Assembly (NCBI RefSeq): GCF_014762705.1
Contig: NZ_JABURL010000107.1
Location: 1-64,000, forward strand
Source: Cyclobacterium sp.
GTDB taxonomy: Bacteria > Bacteroidota > Bacteroidia > Cytophagales > Cyclobacteriaceae
Direction: 5' to 3'
DNA length: 64,000 nt
Shown here: positions 32,931 to 40,734 of the stretch, piece after piece
Layout of the letters: each line of letters starts with the position of its first letter
Numbering within the stretch: position 1 is the stretch's first letter
The notes under the pieces: model-generated
Told to the model about the DNA's origin: nothing
The model's database searches: none
Seen by the model: the letters and a program-made list of their open reading frames with translations, nothing else
Program-made: the position numbers and the translations under genes

Positions 32931-33302
32931 TTAAAAAGGCAAAATATCTCCTTCGCTGTCATCGCTGAAAGTGCTGACATCGGGCTGGTCATTTTTCTGG
33001 GTACCAGCTGCAGCTCCTCCTCCGCCTCCATTGTTATTTTCCTGACTGTTTACCCGCCAAACCTTCACATCTGTATACCATCTTCCATTGTATTCCCTGC
33101 TTTCCACTTCTATGCTGGCGGTGATTTCGCTGCCTTCCTGTATATTAAACTGGTCAATTTTATCGCCCCAAACGGTAAGGCAGACTTTTTTTGGATACTG
33201 ACCCGGGGTTTCCATGATATAATCCCTTTTTCGCCAGGTCCCATTCCTGCCATTGCCTGATTGCTCTTCTAGTGCCTGAATGATTTTTCCTGATATTTCC
33301 AT
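32931..33302 (-). CDS. DUF3127 OB-fold protein with SSB-like acidic tail
   Basis: The 123-residue protein has the DUF3127 domain at about 1-88 (MEISGKIIQALEEQSG, WRKRDYIMETPGQYPK, EVESREYNGRWYTDVKVWR), which resembles the OB fold of phage and bacterial SSB-like proteins. A glycine-rich linker with a run of glycines and asparagines follows. The last ten residues, DDSEGDILPF, mimic the acidic tip of bacterial SSB, which ends in DDDIPF and recruits DNA repair and replication proteins. The domain plus tail suggest single-strand DNA binding or a related partner role. It is monocistronic, with its start 116 bp downstream of the GMC oxidoreductase gene on the same strand. Confidence 0.88.
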   Translation of the reverse strand: MEISGKIIQALEEQSGNGRNGTWRKRDYIMETPGQYPKKVCLTVWGDKIDQFNIQEGSEITASIEVESREYNGRWYTDVKVWRVNSQENNNGGGGGAAAGTQKNDQPDVSTFSDDSEGDILPF

Positions 33303-33417
33303 GTTTGCTGGTTGATGATTGAAAAAACGAAGGTACTTAAAAGCGATTGGATTTTAAAACCTTCTCCCATCCGAATATACACCGAACTGGCTTGCAAACG
33401 GATTTTATTGTAGCCCC

Positions 33418-35118
33418 CTATCCCAGGTTCTTTACCGCATGATCCACTGCACGGGCAGCAAAAGCCATGTAGGTCAGAGAGGGGTTTTGCGTACTGGTGG
33501 AAGTCATACAGGCTCCATCCGTTACATATACATTGGGGCAGCTGTGGATCTGGTTCCACTCATTCAGGACCGAGGTTTTGGGATCCTTTCCCATTCTCGC
33601 TCCTCCCATTTCGTGTATGTCCAAGCCGGGTGCCCGCTTGTCGTCGCGGGTGCGGATATTGGTAAAGCCCGCCGCCTCAAACATTTCGGTCATTTGTTCC
33701 AGATAATCCTTGATCATCGCCTCATCATTGGCATCGTAATCCATGGATATTTTCAGCTGGGGAATTCCCCAGGCATCTTTAAGGTTGGGATCCAAATTTA
33801 CCTGGCTTTCGGCTTTGGGAATGGTTTCACCCATCATGTGTGATCCGACCCTCCATGGACCATATTCCTCCCGGGTCATGGCTTTTTCCAGTTCATCTCC
33901 AATTCCGGAGTAGTCATTGATCATGCTGCGGTTGGCACTGAAACCTGCCGCATAGCCTCTCAGGAAATCAGTTTCCTGTTTGTAGACATTCCTGAAGCGT
34001 GGGAAATAACCGGATGTGGGCCTTCTTCCCTCGGTGGTATAGTTCTTAAGGCCATCGTATTCTCCGGAAATACCTGCCCGGTAATTGTGGAATGCCACGT
34101 ATTTGCCGAGTACACCGCTGTCGTTGCCCAGACCATTGGGGAAGCGGTTTGATGTGGAGTTGAGTAATATCAGGTTGGTATTCAGGGCACTGGCATTGAC
34201 AAAGATGACCTCAGCATAATATTCGGTGGTCTCTTTGGTTTGCGCATCTATTACCCGTACTCCCGTAGCTTTTCCTTTATCCTCATCATAAATGATGGAA
34301 TGTACCACAGCGTGGTGCTGCATGCTCAGGTTACCCGTTTTGGCGGCCCAGGGCAAGGTGGAAGAGTTGCTGCTAAAATAGCCTCCAAAGGGACAGCCCC
34401 TTTGGCAAAGGGTGCGATTCTGGCAAAGTGCCCTTCCCTGTTTGGCATAAAACTCCTGGTTACCTGTAATGTGGGCACACCTGGCCACAATGATTTCCCT
34501 TTCCGGATAATTTTCCCTGAGAAAATCCTTAAAGTACTGCTCCCCTGCCGTGAGTTCAAAAGGAGGTAAAAACTCACCGTCCGGCAAATTTGGTTTACCA
34601 TCCCTGTTACCTGAAACGCCAATAAATTTTTCTACATGGCTGTACCAGGGAGCGATATCCTTGTACCGGATGGGCCAGTCCACGGCAAAGCCATCCCTGG
34701 CGGGGCCTTCAAAATCAAAATCGCTCCAACGCTGTACCTGCCGGGCCCAAAGCAGGGATTTCCCACCGGTTTGGTAGCCCCTGATCCAGTCAAAAGGCTT
34801 TTCCTGGACATAGGGATGTTCGGTATCTTTGACAAAAAAATGCTGGGCATCTTCCCGGAAAGCATAACAGCGACTGACTACCGGGTTTTCTTTTTTGACA
34901 GATTCAGGGATATTGCCCCGGTGCTCAAATTCCCAGGGCATCATGTTGGTGGTGGGGTAATCTTGTACATGTTTTACTTCCCTCCCCCTTTCCAGTACCA
35001 GTGTTTTCAGTCCTTTTTCACAAAGCTCCTTGGCTGCCCAGCCTCCACTCATGCCCGATCCGATCACGATGGCATCATAGGTGTTTTCTTGTCTGCTTTT
35101 TATATTCAAATTCGCCAT
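33418..35118 (-). CDS. GMC-family oxidoreductase
   Basis: The 566-residue flavoenzyme starts with an FAD-binding motif (DAIVIGSGMSGGWAAKEL) preceded by a short N-terminus. It carries other GMC marks: GGKSLLW, FVNASALNTNLILLNS and, near the end, DIHEMGGARMGKDPKTSVLN and VYVTDGACMTSTSTQNPSLTYMAF, in which the catalytic histidine-asparagine pair would lie. The type is the Bacteroidota form that pairs with a gluconate 2-dehydrogenase subunit 3 protein, encoded just upstream (15 bp gap). The two probably make a periplasmic sugar or sugar-alcohol dehydrogenase. The enzyme has no signal of its own and may be carried out by the partner. Confidence 0.93.
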   Translation of the reverse strand: MANLNIKSRQENTYDAIVIGSGMSGGWAAKELCEKGLKTLVLERGREVKHVQDYPTTNMMPWEFEHRGNIPESVKKENPVVSRCYAFREDAQHFFVKDTEHPYVQEKPFDWIRGYQTGGKSLLWARQVQRWSDFDFEGPARDGFAVDWPIRYKDIAPWYSHVEKFIGVSGNRDGKPNLPDGEFLPPFELTAGEQYFKDFLRENYPEREIIVARCAHITGNQEFYAKQGRALCQNRTLCQRGCPFGGYFSSNSSTLPWAAKTGNLSMQHHAVVHSIIYDEDKGKATGVRVIDAQTKETTEYYAEVIFVNASALNTNLILLNSTSNRFPNGLGNDSGVLGKYVAFHNYRAGISGEYDGLKNYTTEGRRPTSGYFPRFRNVYKQETDFLRGYAAGFSANRSMINDYSGIGDELEKAMTREEYGPWRVGSHMMGETIPKAESQVNLDPNLKDAWGIPQLKISMDYDANDEAMIKDYLEQMTEMFEAAGFTNIRTRDDKRAPGLDIHEMGGARMGKDPKTSVLNEWNQIHSCPNVYVTDGACMTSTSTQNPSLTYMAFAARAVDHAVKNLG

Positions 35119-35133
35119 GGCGTATGTTTCTTT

Positions 35134-35676
35134 TTATGCGTTTTCAATCTTTTTGTTTCCGAAAAAACGGGCCGGAATCAATTCATAAGGTTTGATCTCC
35201 GTCATGAAGTACTCGGAATTCAGGTAGCCCTGCAGTGCAAATTGTTTGGTGATGGCCAGAAATTTCGCCATGAGGGCTGCATCAGACTCTGGAGCTGCTT
35301 CCATGCCCATGGTCTGCCGGATCGCATCCGCTGCTTCCTTTTGATCCATTTTTGAGAAGGCCTGGCCAAAATTTTGTTTAGTGAAATCATCCCATTGTTT
35401 CAGACCCGCTACAAAGCTTTGCTGTTGGTTTTCTTTGAGACAATCATTGCACATGACAAGAACGAAATCCTGCAATTGAATCTCTTCCGCCCTTTTCAAG
35501 GTAGTCCCGGGAAAAATGGTATTGGTGATCCGTGTCAACAGCGCTTTCTGGGAGGCGGTAATGTTTAGGTTTTGATAGGCTTGCAAAATGGCTTCCTCAC
35601 TGAAATCGCAGGATGGTATCATGATTACACCTCCTGTGAGGACCGCCAATTGCTTCATGGCTGATCTTCTATCCAT
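35134..35676 (-). CDS. Gluconate 2-dehydrogenase subunit 3 family protein
   Basis: ATG 35676 is preferred: it gives MDRRSAMKQLAVLTGG, a twin-arginine-type motif followed by a hydrophobic stretch and a lipobox-like IPSC (Cys23). The 180-residue product is the small subunit of the family, with a helical body and KALLTRITNTIFPGT, LQDFVLVMCNDC and QFALQGYLNSEYFMTEIKPYELIPARF, the usual end. It probably anchors the GMC oxidoreductase at the membrane and moves it through the Tat system. It is the first gene of a two-gene minus-strand operon. Confidence 0.9.
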   Translation of the reverse strand: MDRRSAMKQLAVLTGGVIMIPSCDFSEEAILQAYQNLNITASQKALLTRITNTIFPGTTLKRAEEIQLQDFVLVMCNDCLKENQQQSFVAGLKQWDDFTKQNFGQAFSKMDQKEAADAIRQTMGMEAAPESDAALMAKFLAITKQFALQGYLNSEYFMTEIKPYELIPARFFGNKKIENA

Positions 35677-35819
35677 CTTTATTGGTAGATTAATTGAAAT
35701 TAGTAGCGACAAGTTATTGATTTTTTGATTAAGTGCCACAGGTTTTTTTTATCGGTGGTGGATTAACGCGAAAATGGGGTAATTTTGACATTCCGTATAT
35801 TCAATGCTAAAAACTAAAC

Positions 35820-38075
35820 TTGATGCTTAGAATTGTAACCTTTATTCTTTTATTTTTATTGCCATGGATCATTCAGGCCCAGACCACGATCAAAGTTCTG
35901 GATGGGCAATCCCAGCAGCCTGTTCCCTATGCTTCCCTGAAAGGAAATAACCAGCAAACTTATGTAGCTGATGGGGAGGGAAATATCAGACTGACACTGG
36001 ATGAACCTACCGAAATGCAATTGAGTCATGTGGCCTTTGAGAGCCGGCGGGTGTTGGTTCCTATTTCCGGCCTGTTGACCGTATCTTTGCAGCGGGCAGA
36101 GAATTCCCTTACGGAGGTGGTGGTGAGTTCTTTTGATTCTGAAAGACCTCTTTTAGAACAGGCCGCAGGGATTGCCAGGGTTAGCGAGTCAGATTTGTAC
36201 CGGTTCAATGAAAATTCTTTGGTCCATGCATTTAATACCAAACCTGGTATCAGGGTAGAGGAAAGGGCTCCTGCCAGCTACAGGATCTCAATTCGTGGAA
36301 GTTCCCTGCGTGCTCCTTTTGGTGTTAGAAATGTTAAGGTCTACTGGAATGGCATGCCTTTCACAGCAGCAGATGGGACCACCCCCCTCAACATGCTGGA
36401 TCTCTCCAACATTCAGAATACGGAAATCATCAAGGGGCCTGCCGGAAGCATTTATGGCGCAGGTAACGGGGGAGTGATCAGTTTCAGTAGTGATCAGGAG
36501 GTAACAGAAAATAAAATCAGTACAGATCTTTCTTTCGGCGATTTTGGCATGGTCCGTTATCGAATAGGAGTAGACCAGCAAATGGAAGAGGGTGGGATCA
36601 AAGTGGCCTACGTCAAACAAAAAGCAGACGGCTACCGCGATCATACCGCCATGGACAGAGAGGTACTTCAGCTGACAGCCCATTTCAAGCCATCTGAAAA
36701 GCAAAGACTGACCACACAGTTGTTATATTCCGACCTTTATTACGAATTGCCGGGTGCGCTGACAGCGGCCCAGGTGGAAGAAAATCCCCGTCAGGCAAGA
36801 CCCGGATCGGCTGCCCAAAATGCATCCATTGATCAGCAGTCCATGTATGGTATTTTGTCGCACGATTACCAATTCAACCCTAATTTCAGCAATAAAACTT
36901 CAATTTATATCAATACAGTGGATTTTGAAAATCCATTTAACCTGGATTATAAAAAAGAGACACAGTTTAGCTATGGCGGCAGGTCCAGCTTTAACTATGA
37001 TGGTACCTGGGGACCCATTCCAGTAAGACTGATTGGCGGGGGAGAATACCAGTTTTCCAAAACTGCAGCCCAGAATTTTGGCAACCGGGGCGGACAAGCT
37101 GATACGGTTCGGTTTAGTGATGAATTGCTGACCACCACCGCATTCCTTTTTCAGCAGATAGAAGCAGAACTTTCAGACAGGTTTTTGATGACACTGGGCC
37201 TCAGCGAAAATTTTTCCAGCTTTGACATTGCAAGAAATATCGATGCGATCAATGGGATGCCTTCTACGGCCAGGCGAACTTTTGATCCGGTAATCATCCC
37301 CAGGATTGCCTTATCCGCAAAACTAAACCCCACAGCCGCACTGCATGCCAGTATCAGTTCGGGATTTTCACCCCCAACCATTGATGAGGTTAGGACCAAC
37401 GAAGGCACCATTAACCTGAATTTGGAAGCAGAAAAGGGGATCAACTATGAGATAGGTTATCGCTCCAGCTTCAATCAGGGTAGGGTCAATGTAGATGCTT
37501 CTGCTTTTTATTTCAAACTGGATGAAACCATCACCACTTTTACCAATGAGCAGGGAGTAGTCTTGTTTCGGAATGCAGGTGCTACCGATCAAAAGGGAAT
37601 TGAAGTATTGGTGGATTATGCCCTGATTCGGAATCAATTGGCTTTTGTACAAGAACTGAAACTTACCCATACATTTGCAGGACATTATTTTACATTTGCA
37701 GATTTCGTACAGGGAGAAAACGACTATTCAGGAAATGACCTGACAGGAGTGGCTCCCCATACTGTGGTAAATCAGGTGGATATTCGGACCAGGCCTGGGT
37801 TTTACCTTAATTTTACCCATCAATTTGTAGATGATATCCCGCTCAATGATGCGAATACTGTCTACCAGGATGCCTATCACCTGATGAATGCAAGAGCCGG
37901 CTGGAGGGGAAGTGCAAGTACCAGGTTGGATGTAGAAGTTTTTGCCGGGGTGGAAAACCTATCGAATGCCAGTTACAGTCTGGGCAATGACTTGAACCCC
38001 TTTGGAGGCAGGTATTTTCAGCCTGCCGCAACAAGAAACTTTTATGGAGGAATAAAGGTTGGTTTAAAATATTAG
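35820..38075 (+). CDS. TonB-dependent outer membrane receptor
   Basis: The 751-residue protein has a signal peptide (cleavage after IQA, about residue 21), a CarboxypepD_reg-like beta domain (about 23-90), a plug (about 110-225, with ISIRGSSLRAPFG and AGSIYGAGNGGVISFSS) and a 22-strand barrel ending in an aromatic C-terminus (GGIKVGLKY). It imports a siderophore or other complexed nutrient using TonB energy. No SusD partner is beside it, so a siderophore or vitamin substrate is more likely than a glycan. It is followed within 15 bp by a nitroreductase and then gldD. Confidence 0.92.
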   Translation: MMLRIVTFILLFLLPWIIQAQTTIKVLDGQSQQPVPYASLKGNNQQTYVADGEGNIRLTLDEPTEMQLSHVAFESRRVLVPISGLLTVSLQRAENSLTEVVVSSFDSERPLLEQAAGIARVSESDLYRFNENSLVHAFNTKPGIRVEERAPASYRISIRGSSLRAPFGVRNVKVYWNGMPFTAADGTTPLNMLDLSNIQNTEIIKGPAGSIYGAGNGGVISFSSDQEVTENKISTDLSFGDFGMVRYRIGVDQQMEEGGIKVAYVKQKADGYRDHTAMDREVLQLTAHFKPSEKQRLTTQLLYSDLYYELPGALTAAQVEENPRQARPGSAAQNASIDQQSMYGILSHDYQFNPNFSNKTSIYINTVDFENPFNLDYKKETQFSYGGRSSFNYDGTWGPIPVRLIGGGEYQFSKTAAQNFGNRGGQADTVRFSDELLTTTAFLFQQIEAELSDRFLMTLGLSENFSSFDIARNIDAINGMPSTARRTFDPVIIPRIALSAKLNPTAALHASISSGFSPPTIDEVRTNEGTINLNLEAEKGINYEIGYRSSFNQGRVNVDASAFYFKLDETITTFTNEQGVVLFRNAGATDQKGIEVLVDYALIRNQLAFVQELKLTHTFAGHYFTFADFVQGENDYSGNDLTGVAPHTVVNQVDIRTRPGFYLNFTHQFVDDIPLNDANTVYQDAYHLMNARAGWRGSASTRLDVEVFAGVENLSNASYSLGNDLNPFGGRYFQPAATRNFYGGIKVGLKY

Positions 38076-38089
38076 CATTTAGATTGATT

Positions 38090-38701
38090 ATGAATAACAG
38101 ACCCATATTTAATATAGAAGAAGTCAATAAAATCATCAGGAACAGAAGGTCGCAGTTTGTGGCCCAGTTTAAGGAAAATGACCCTGTTGATGATCACATC
38201 ATTTTGGAAATGTTGGAAAATGCCAATTGGGCCCCTACGCACAAGCTGACAGAGCCTTGGAGATTTGTGGTTTTTTCCGGTGAAGGCTTGCACAAACTTG
38301 CTGAATTTCAATCGAACCTTTACAAAGAGCGAAGTGAGAAATCCGGCAAATTTATAGCCGCCACCTACAACAAGTTCAGAGAAAACCCCCTGAAGGCATC
38401 CCACATCATTGCCATTTGCATGAAGAAGGACTTGAGGGCCAACCTTCCCGAAATGGAAGAAGTAGCGGCCGTGTCCATGGCAGTTCAAAACATGTACCTG
38501 ACTGCAAGTGCCCATGGTTTGGCGGCTTATTGGGGTACTGGTGGTCCTACTTTCTGGCCCGAAGCCAAACCTTTTTTTGGTCTGGAAGAGGAAGACATGC
38601 TGATGGGCTTTTTCTATGTGGCTAAGCCCGCATCCGACCGCTGGCCCGAGGGCAGACGAAATCCTATTTCTGAAAAAGTAACCTGGATTAAGGAAAAATG
38701 A
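38090..38701 (+). CDS. Nitroreductase family protein
   Basis: ATG 38090 (MNNRPIFNIEE) is the likely start; a TTG two codons upstream is possible. The 203-residue FMN protein has the family N-terminus IIRNRRSQFVAQF, then LEMLENANWAPTHKLTEPWRFVVF and MAVQNMYLTASAHGLAAYWGTGG. It uses NAD(P)H to reduce nitro groups or quinones. It is related to the YdjA-like subgroup (short, about 200 residues). It overlaps gldD by 4 bp, so it is cotranscribed with this gliding gene. No functional link between the two is known to me. Confidence 0.92.
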   Translation: MNNRPIFNIEEVNKIIRNRRSQFVAQFKENDPVDDHIILEMLENANWAPTHKLTEPWRFVVFSGEGLHKLAEFQSNLYKERSEKSGKFIAATYNKFRENPLKASHIIAICMKKDLRANLPEMEEVAAVSMAVQNMYLTASAHGLAAYWGTGGPTFWPEAKPFFGLEEEDMLMGFFYVAKPASDRWPEGRRNPISEKVTWIKEK

Positions 38702-39303
38702 GGTCCTTGCAAAAATATGGCCCTAAACCTGCAAGGAGCATTTGTTGGTTTTTCATGGTCATCTTGCTGTTCAGTGCCTGTGGTGAAGATTTTATTCCCA
38801 AACCCAAAGGATATAACCGGATAGATCTTCCCGACCACGAGTTTGAGTCATTGGATATGGATCTTCCCTATTCTTTTGAGCATTCCAGCCACCTGCAAAT
38901 CGAACCTGACTCCTTTAATCTGGAAGAGAAAAATTGGATCAACCTGCATTATACTTCCCTTAATGCGAGAGTACACCTTACATATAAGGCGATAGAAGGG
39001 AAAAAGGAAAATCTCAAATCCTACCTCGACGATGCCCTTAACCTGACTTTCAAACATCAGATCAAAGCTTACGGTATTGATGAAGGGATAGTCAGGACTC
39101 CTACAGGATATACCGGATTGGTTGCCGAATTAAGCGGTGAAGTACCTACCCAGTTTCAGTTTTTTGTAACTGACTCTACCCAACATTTTCTCCGCGGCGC
39201 CTTGTATTTCAGGACAGCCGTAAAAAATGATTCCCTTGCTCCAATCATCGAATACATCAAAACGGACATGATGCATCTGATTAATACTGTTGAATTTGAT
39301 TGA
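38698..39303 (+). CDS. gldD: Gliding motility lipoprotein GldD
   Basis: GldD is an outer-envelope lipoprotein needed for gliding and linked to the type IX secretion and motility system in Bacteroidota. The 201-residue protein has a lipobox FSAC (Cys28) after an N-terminal signal with a basic stretch and a hydrophobic core. The mature part starts GEDFIPKPKGYNRIDLP, the typical GldD opening, and contains LPYSFEHS, WINLHYTSLNARVHLTYK and HFLRGALYFRTAVKNDSL. Its normal Flavobacterium neighbours (gldE, ssb, mutY) are absent; here it follows a nitroreductase. Confidence 0.95.
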   Translation: MRSLQKYGPKPARSICWFFMVILLFSACGEDFIPKPKGYNRIDLPDHEFESLDMDLPYSFEHSSHLQIEPDSFNLEEKNWINLHYTSLNARVHLTYKAIEGKKENLKSYLDDALNLTFKHQIKAYGIDEGIVRTPTGYTGLVAELSGEVPTQFQFFVTDSTQHFLRGALYFRTAVKNDSLAPIIEYIKTDMMHLINTVEFD

Positions 39304-39434
39304 TAATGCCAGTTTAATTGTCTATCTTACAAGATTATGTGCTTATAGGCCTATTTAGGTTTATTTTCACACAGCCCCACCTCTCTGCATTCCACCCATT
39401 GATAATCACCCTATTACAATTTAAATAATAATAT

Positions 39435-40502
39435 ATGGCAACGCCAAAATTTTCCAAGTCTACCATTTCTTTTCATCAGGACCTGAAGAAGAGAGTTGGA
39501 GAATATTTCATAAACAAGAAATTACCCCGCTCTGGAAACAGTCCGCTTTACTTTAAAGCAGGGGTCATGGTTTTGTCGTTTATCTTTTTATACGTCCACC
39601 TGGTTTTCTTTACACCCCACTGGGCCATTGCCTTGGTGGAATGTTTGGCTTTAGGTGCTTTGACGGCCTTTATTGGTTTCAATGTCATGCATGATGGCGC
39701 CCATGGCAGCTTTAGTGATAAAGCCTGGATTAATAAAATGGCGGGAATCTCCATCAATTTTCTTGGTGCAAATGTGTTCATGTGGAAAACCAAACACAAT
39801 GTGGTACACCATTCTTATACCAATGTGGAAGGGGTGGATGATGATCTCAATGCCGGTTCTTTTTTAAGGCTTTCCCCGAGTCAGAAGAAATTCAAAATTC
39901 ACCGTTTCCAGCATTATTATTTCCCTTTAACTTATGCATTATTGTATTTGTATTGGGTATTTTTTACCGATTATAAAAAATATGTGACCAGAAAAGTGGG
40001 CATGGTTCCTATTCAGAAGATGAAACTTTCTGACCACATTAGCTTTTGGAGCTTTAAAGCCATTCATTTGATATTATTTGTCGCTATTCCTGTGTACATG
40101 ATGGGATGGAGTCAGTGGATAGTTGGGTTTTTGGTCTACAGTTTATTTGCCGGTCTTTTACTGACCATGGTTTTTCAATTGGCGCATAGCCTGGAAGAAA
40201 CAGCCTTTCCTGTACCATCTCCGGCTACCAATAGTCTGGAAGACGAATGGATGATCCATCAAATCCGTACCACAGCTAATTTTGCTACGGGATATAAATT
40301 ATTGACCTGGTTTTTGGGAGGCCTCAATTATCAGGTGGAGCACCACCTTTTTCCCAAAATTTCACATATCCATTACCCGGCAATCAGCAAAATCATCAAA
40401 CAGGCTTGTAAGGATTATAACATCAATTATCTGGAGCATGAAAAACTCCGATGGGCCTTTTTGTCTCATTTCAGACACTTGAGGGTTCTGGGTAAAGCCT
40501 AA
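39435..40502 (+). CDS. Fatty acid desaturase (front-end/delta-type, membrane)
   Basis: The 355-residue enzyme has about four to six helices and the three histidine boxes: HDGAH (86-90), HNVVHH (121-126) and QVEHH (300-304). The Q in the third box is the mark of delta-5/delta-6 front-end enzymes, here without a fused cytochrome b5 domain. It introduces double bonds in membrane lipids, often in response to cold. The 17 residues after the last box are hydrophilic and end LSHFRHLRVLGKA. It is monocistronic, with a promoter region at about 39310-39430. Confidence 0.93.
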   Translation: MATPKFSKSTISFHQDLKKRVGEYFINKKLPRSGNSPLYFKAGVMVLSFIFLYVHLVFFTPHWAIALVECLALGALTAFIGFNVMHDGAHGSFSDKAWINKMAGISINFLGANVFMWKTKHNVVHHSYTNVEGVDDDLNAGSFLRLSPSQKKFKIHRFQHYYFPLTYALLYLYWVFFTDYKKYVTRKVGMVPIQKMKLSDHISFWSFKAIHLILFVAIPVYMMGWSQWIVGFLVYSLFAGLLLTMVFQLAHSLEETAFPVPSPATNSLEDEWMIHQIRTTANFATGYKLLTWFLGGLNYQVEHHLFPKISHIHYPAISKIIKQACKDYNINYLEHEKLRWAFLSHFRHLRVLGKA

Positions 40503-40516
40503 CTTCTCCTGGCAAG

Positions 40517-40548
40517 CTTGCCAATTCCATTAATACCGCTTACATTTG
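40517..40548 (+). promoter_or_regulatory. Promoter of the thiamine-regulated receptor gene
   Basis: A -7 box TACATTTG (40541-40548) matches TAnnTTTG, and a -33-like cttg lies at 40517-40520 with a 20-bp spacer. The TPP riboswitch begins about 10 bp later, as expected for transcription of the leader from here. Confidence 0.68.
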
Positions 40549-40557
40549 TCAAAAGAT

Positions 40558-40635
40558 CATTAGGGGTGCCCCAATATCACGGGCTGAGATCATACCCATA
40601 TTACCTGATCCGGGTAGTGCCGGCGAAGGGAAATG
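40558..40635 (+). promoter_or_regulatory. TPP (thiamine pyrophosphate) riboswitch, THI element
   Basis: The leader contains the conserved THI-box core in order: taggggtgcc, ggctgagatcatacc, acctgatccgggta and tgccggcgaaggg. It lies 100 bp upstream of a TonB-dependent receptor gene. A downstream stem aaggaata/tattcctt at 40682-40703 and a second aatagc/gctatt at 40639-40664 may form the expression platform. TPP binding would normally lower expression of the receptor, so the receptor likely imports thiamine or a precursor. Confidence 0.95.
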
Positions 40636-40734
40636 AGAAATAGCTAATCGTACGTAATGCTATTGGGTAAACAACTAAAAGAAGGAATACCCCTTTATTC
40701 CTTTCATGTTTAACCGAAGAAATAAATTTAAGTT

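Noticed and set aside
34636-35355. A 239-codon open frame opposite the GMC oxidoreductase and its small subunit
   Set aside because: It is antisense to two well-supported genes and has low-complexity, cysteine-poor sequence without motifs.
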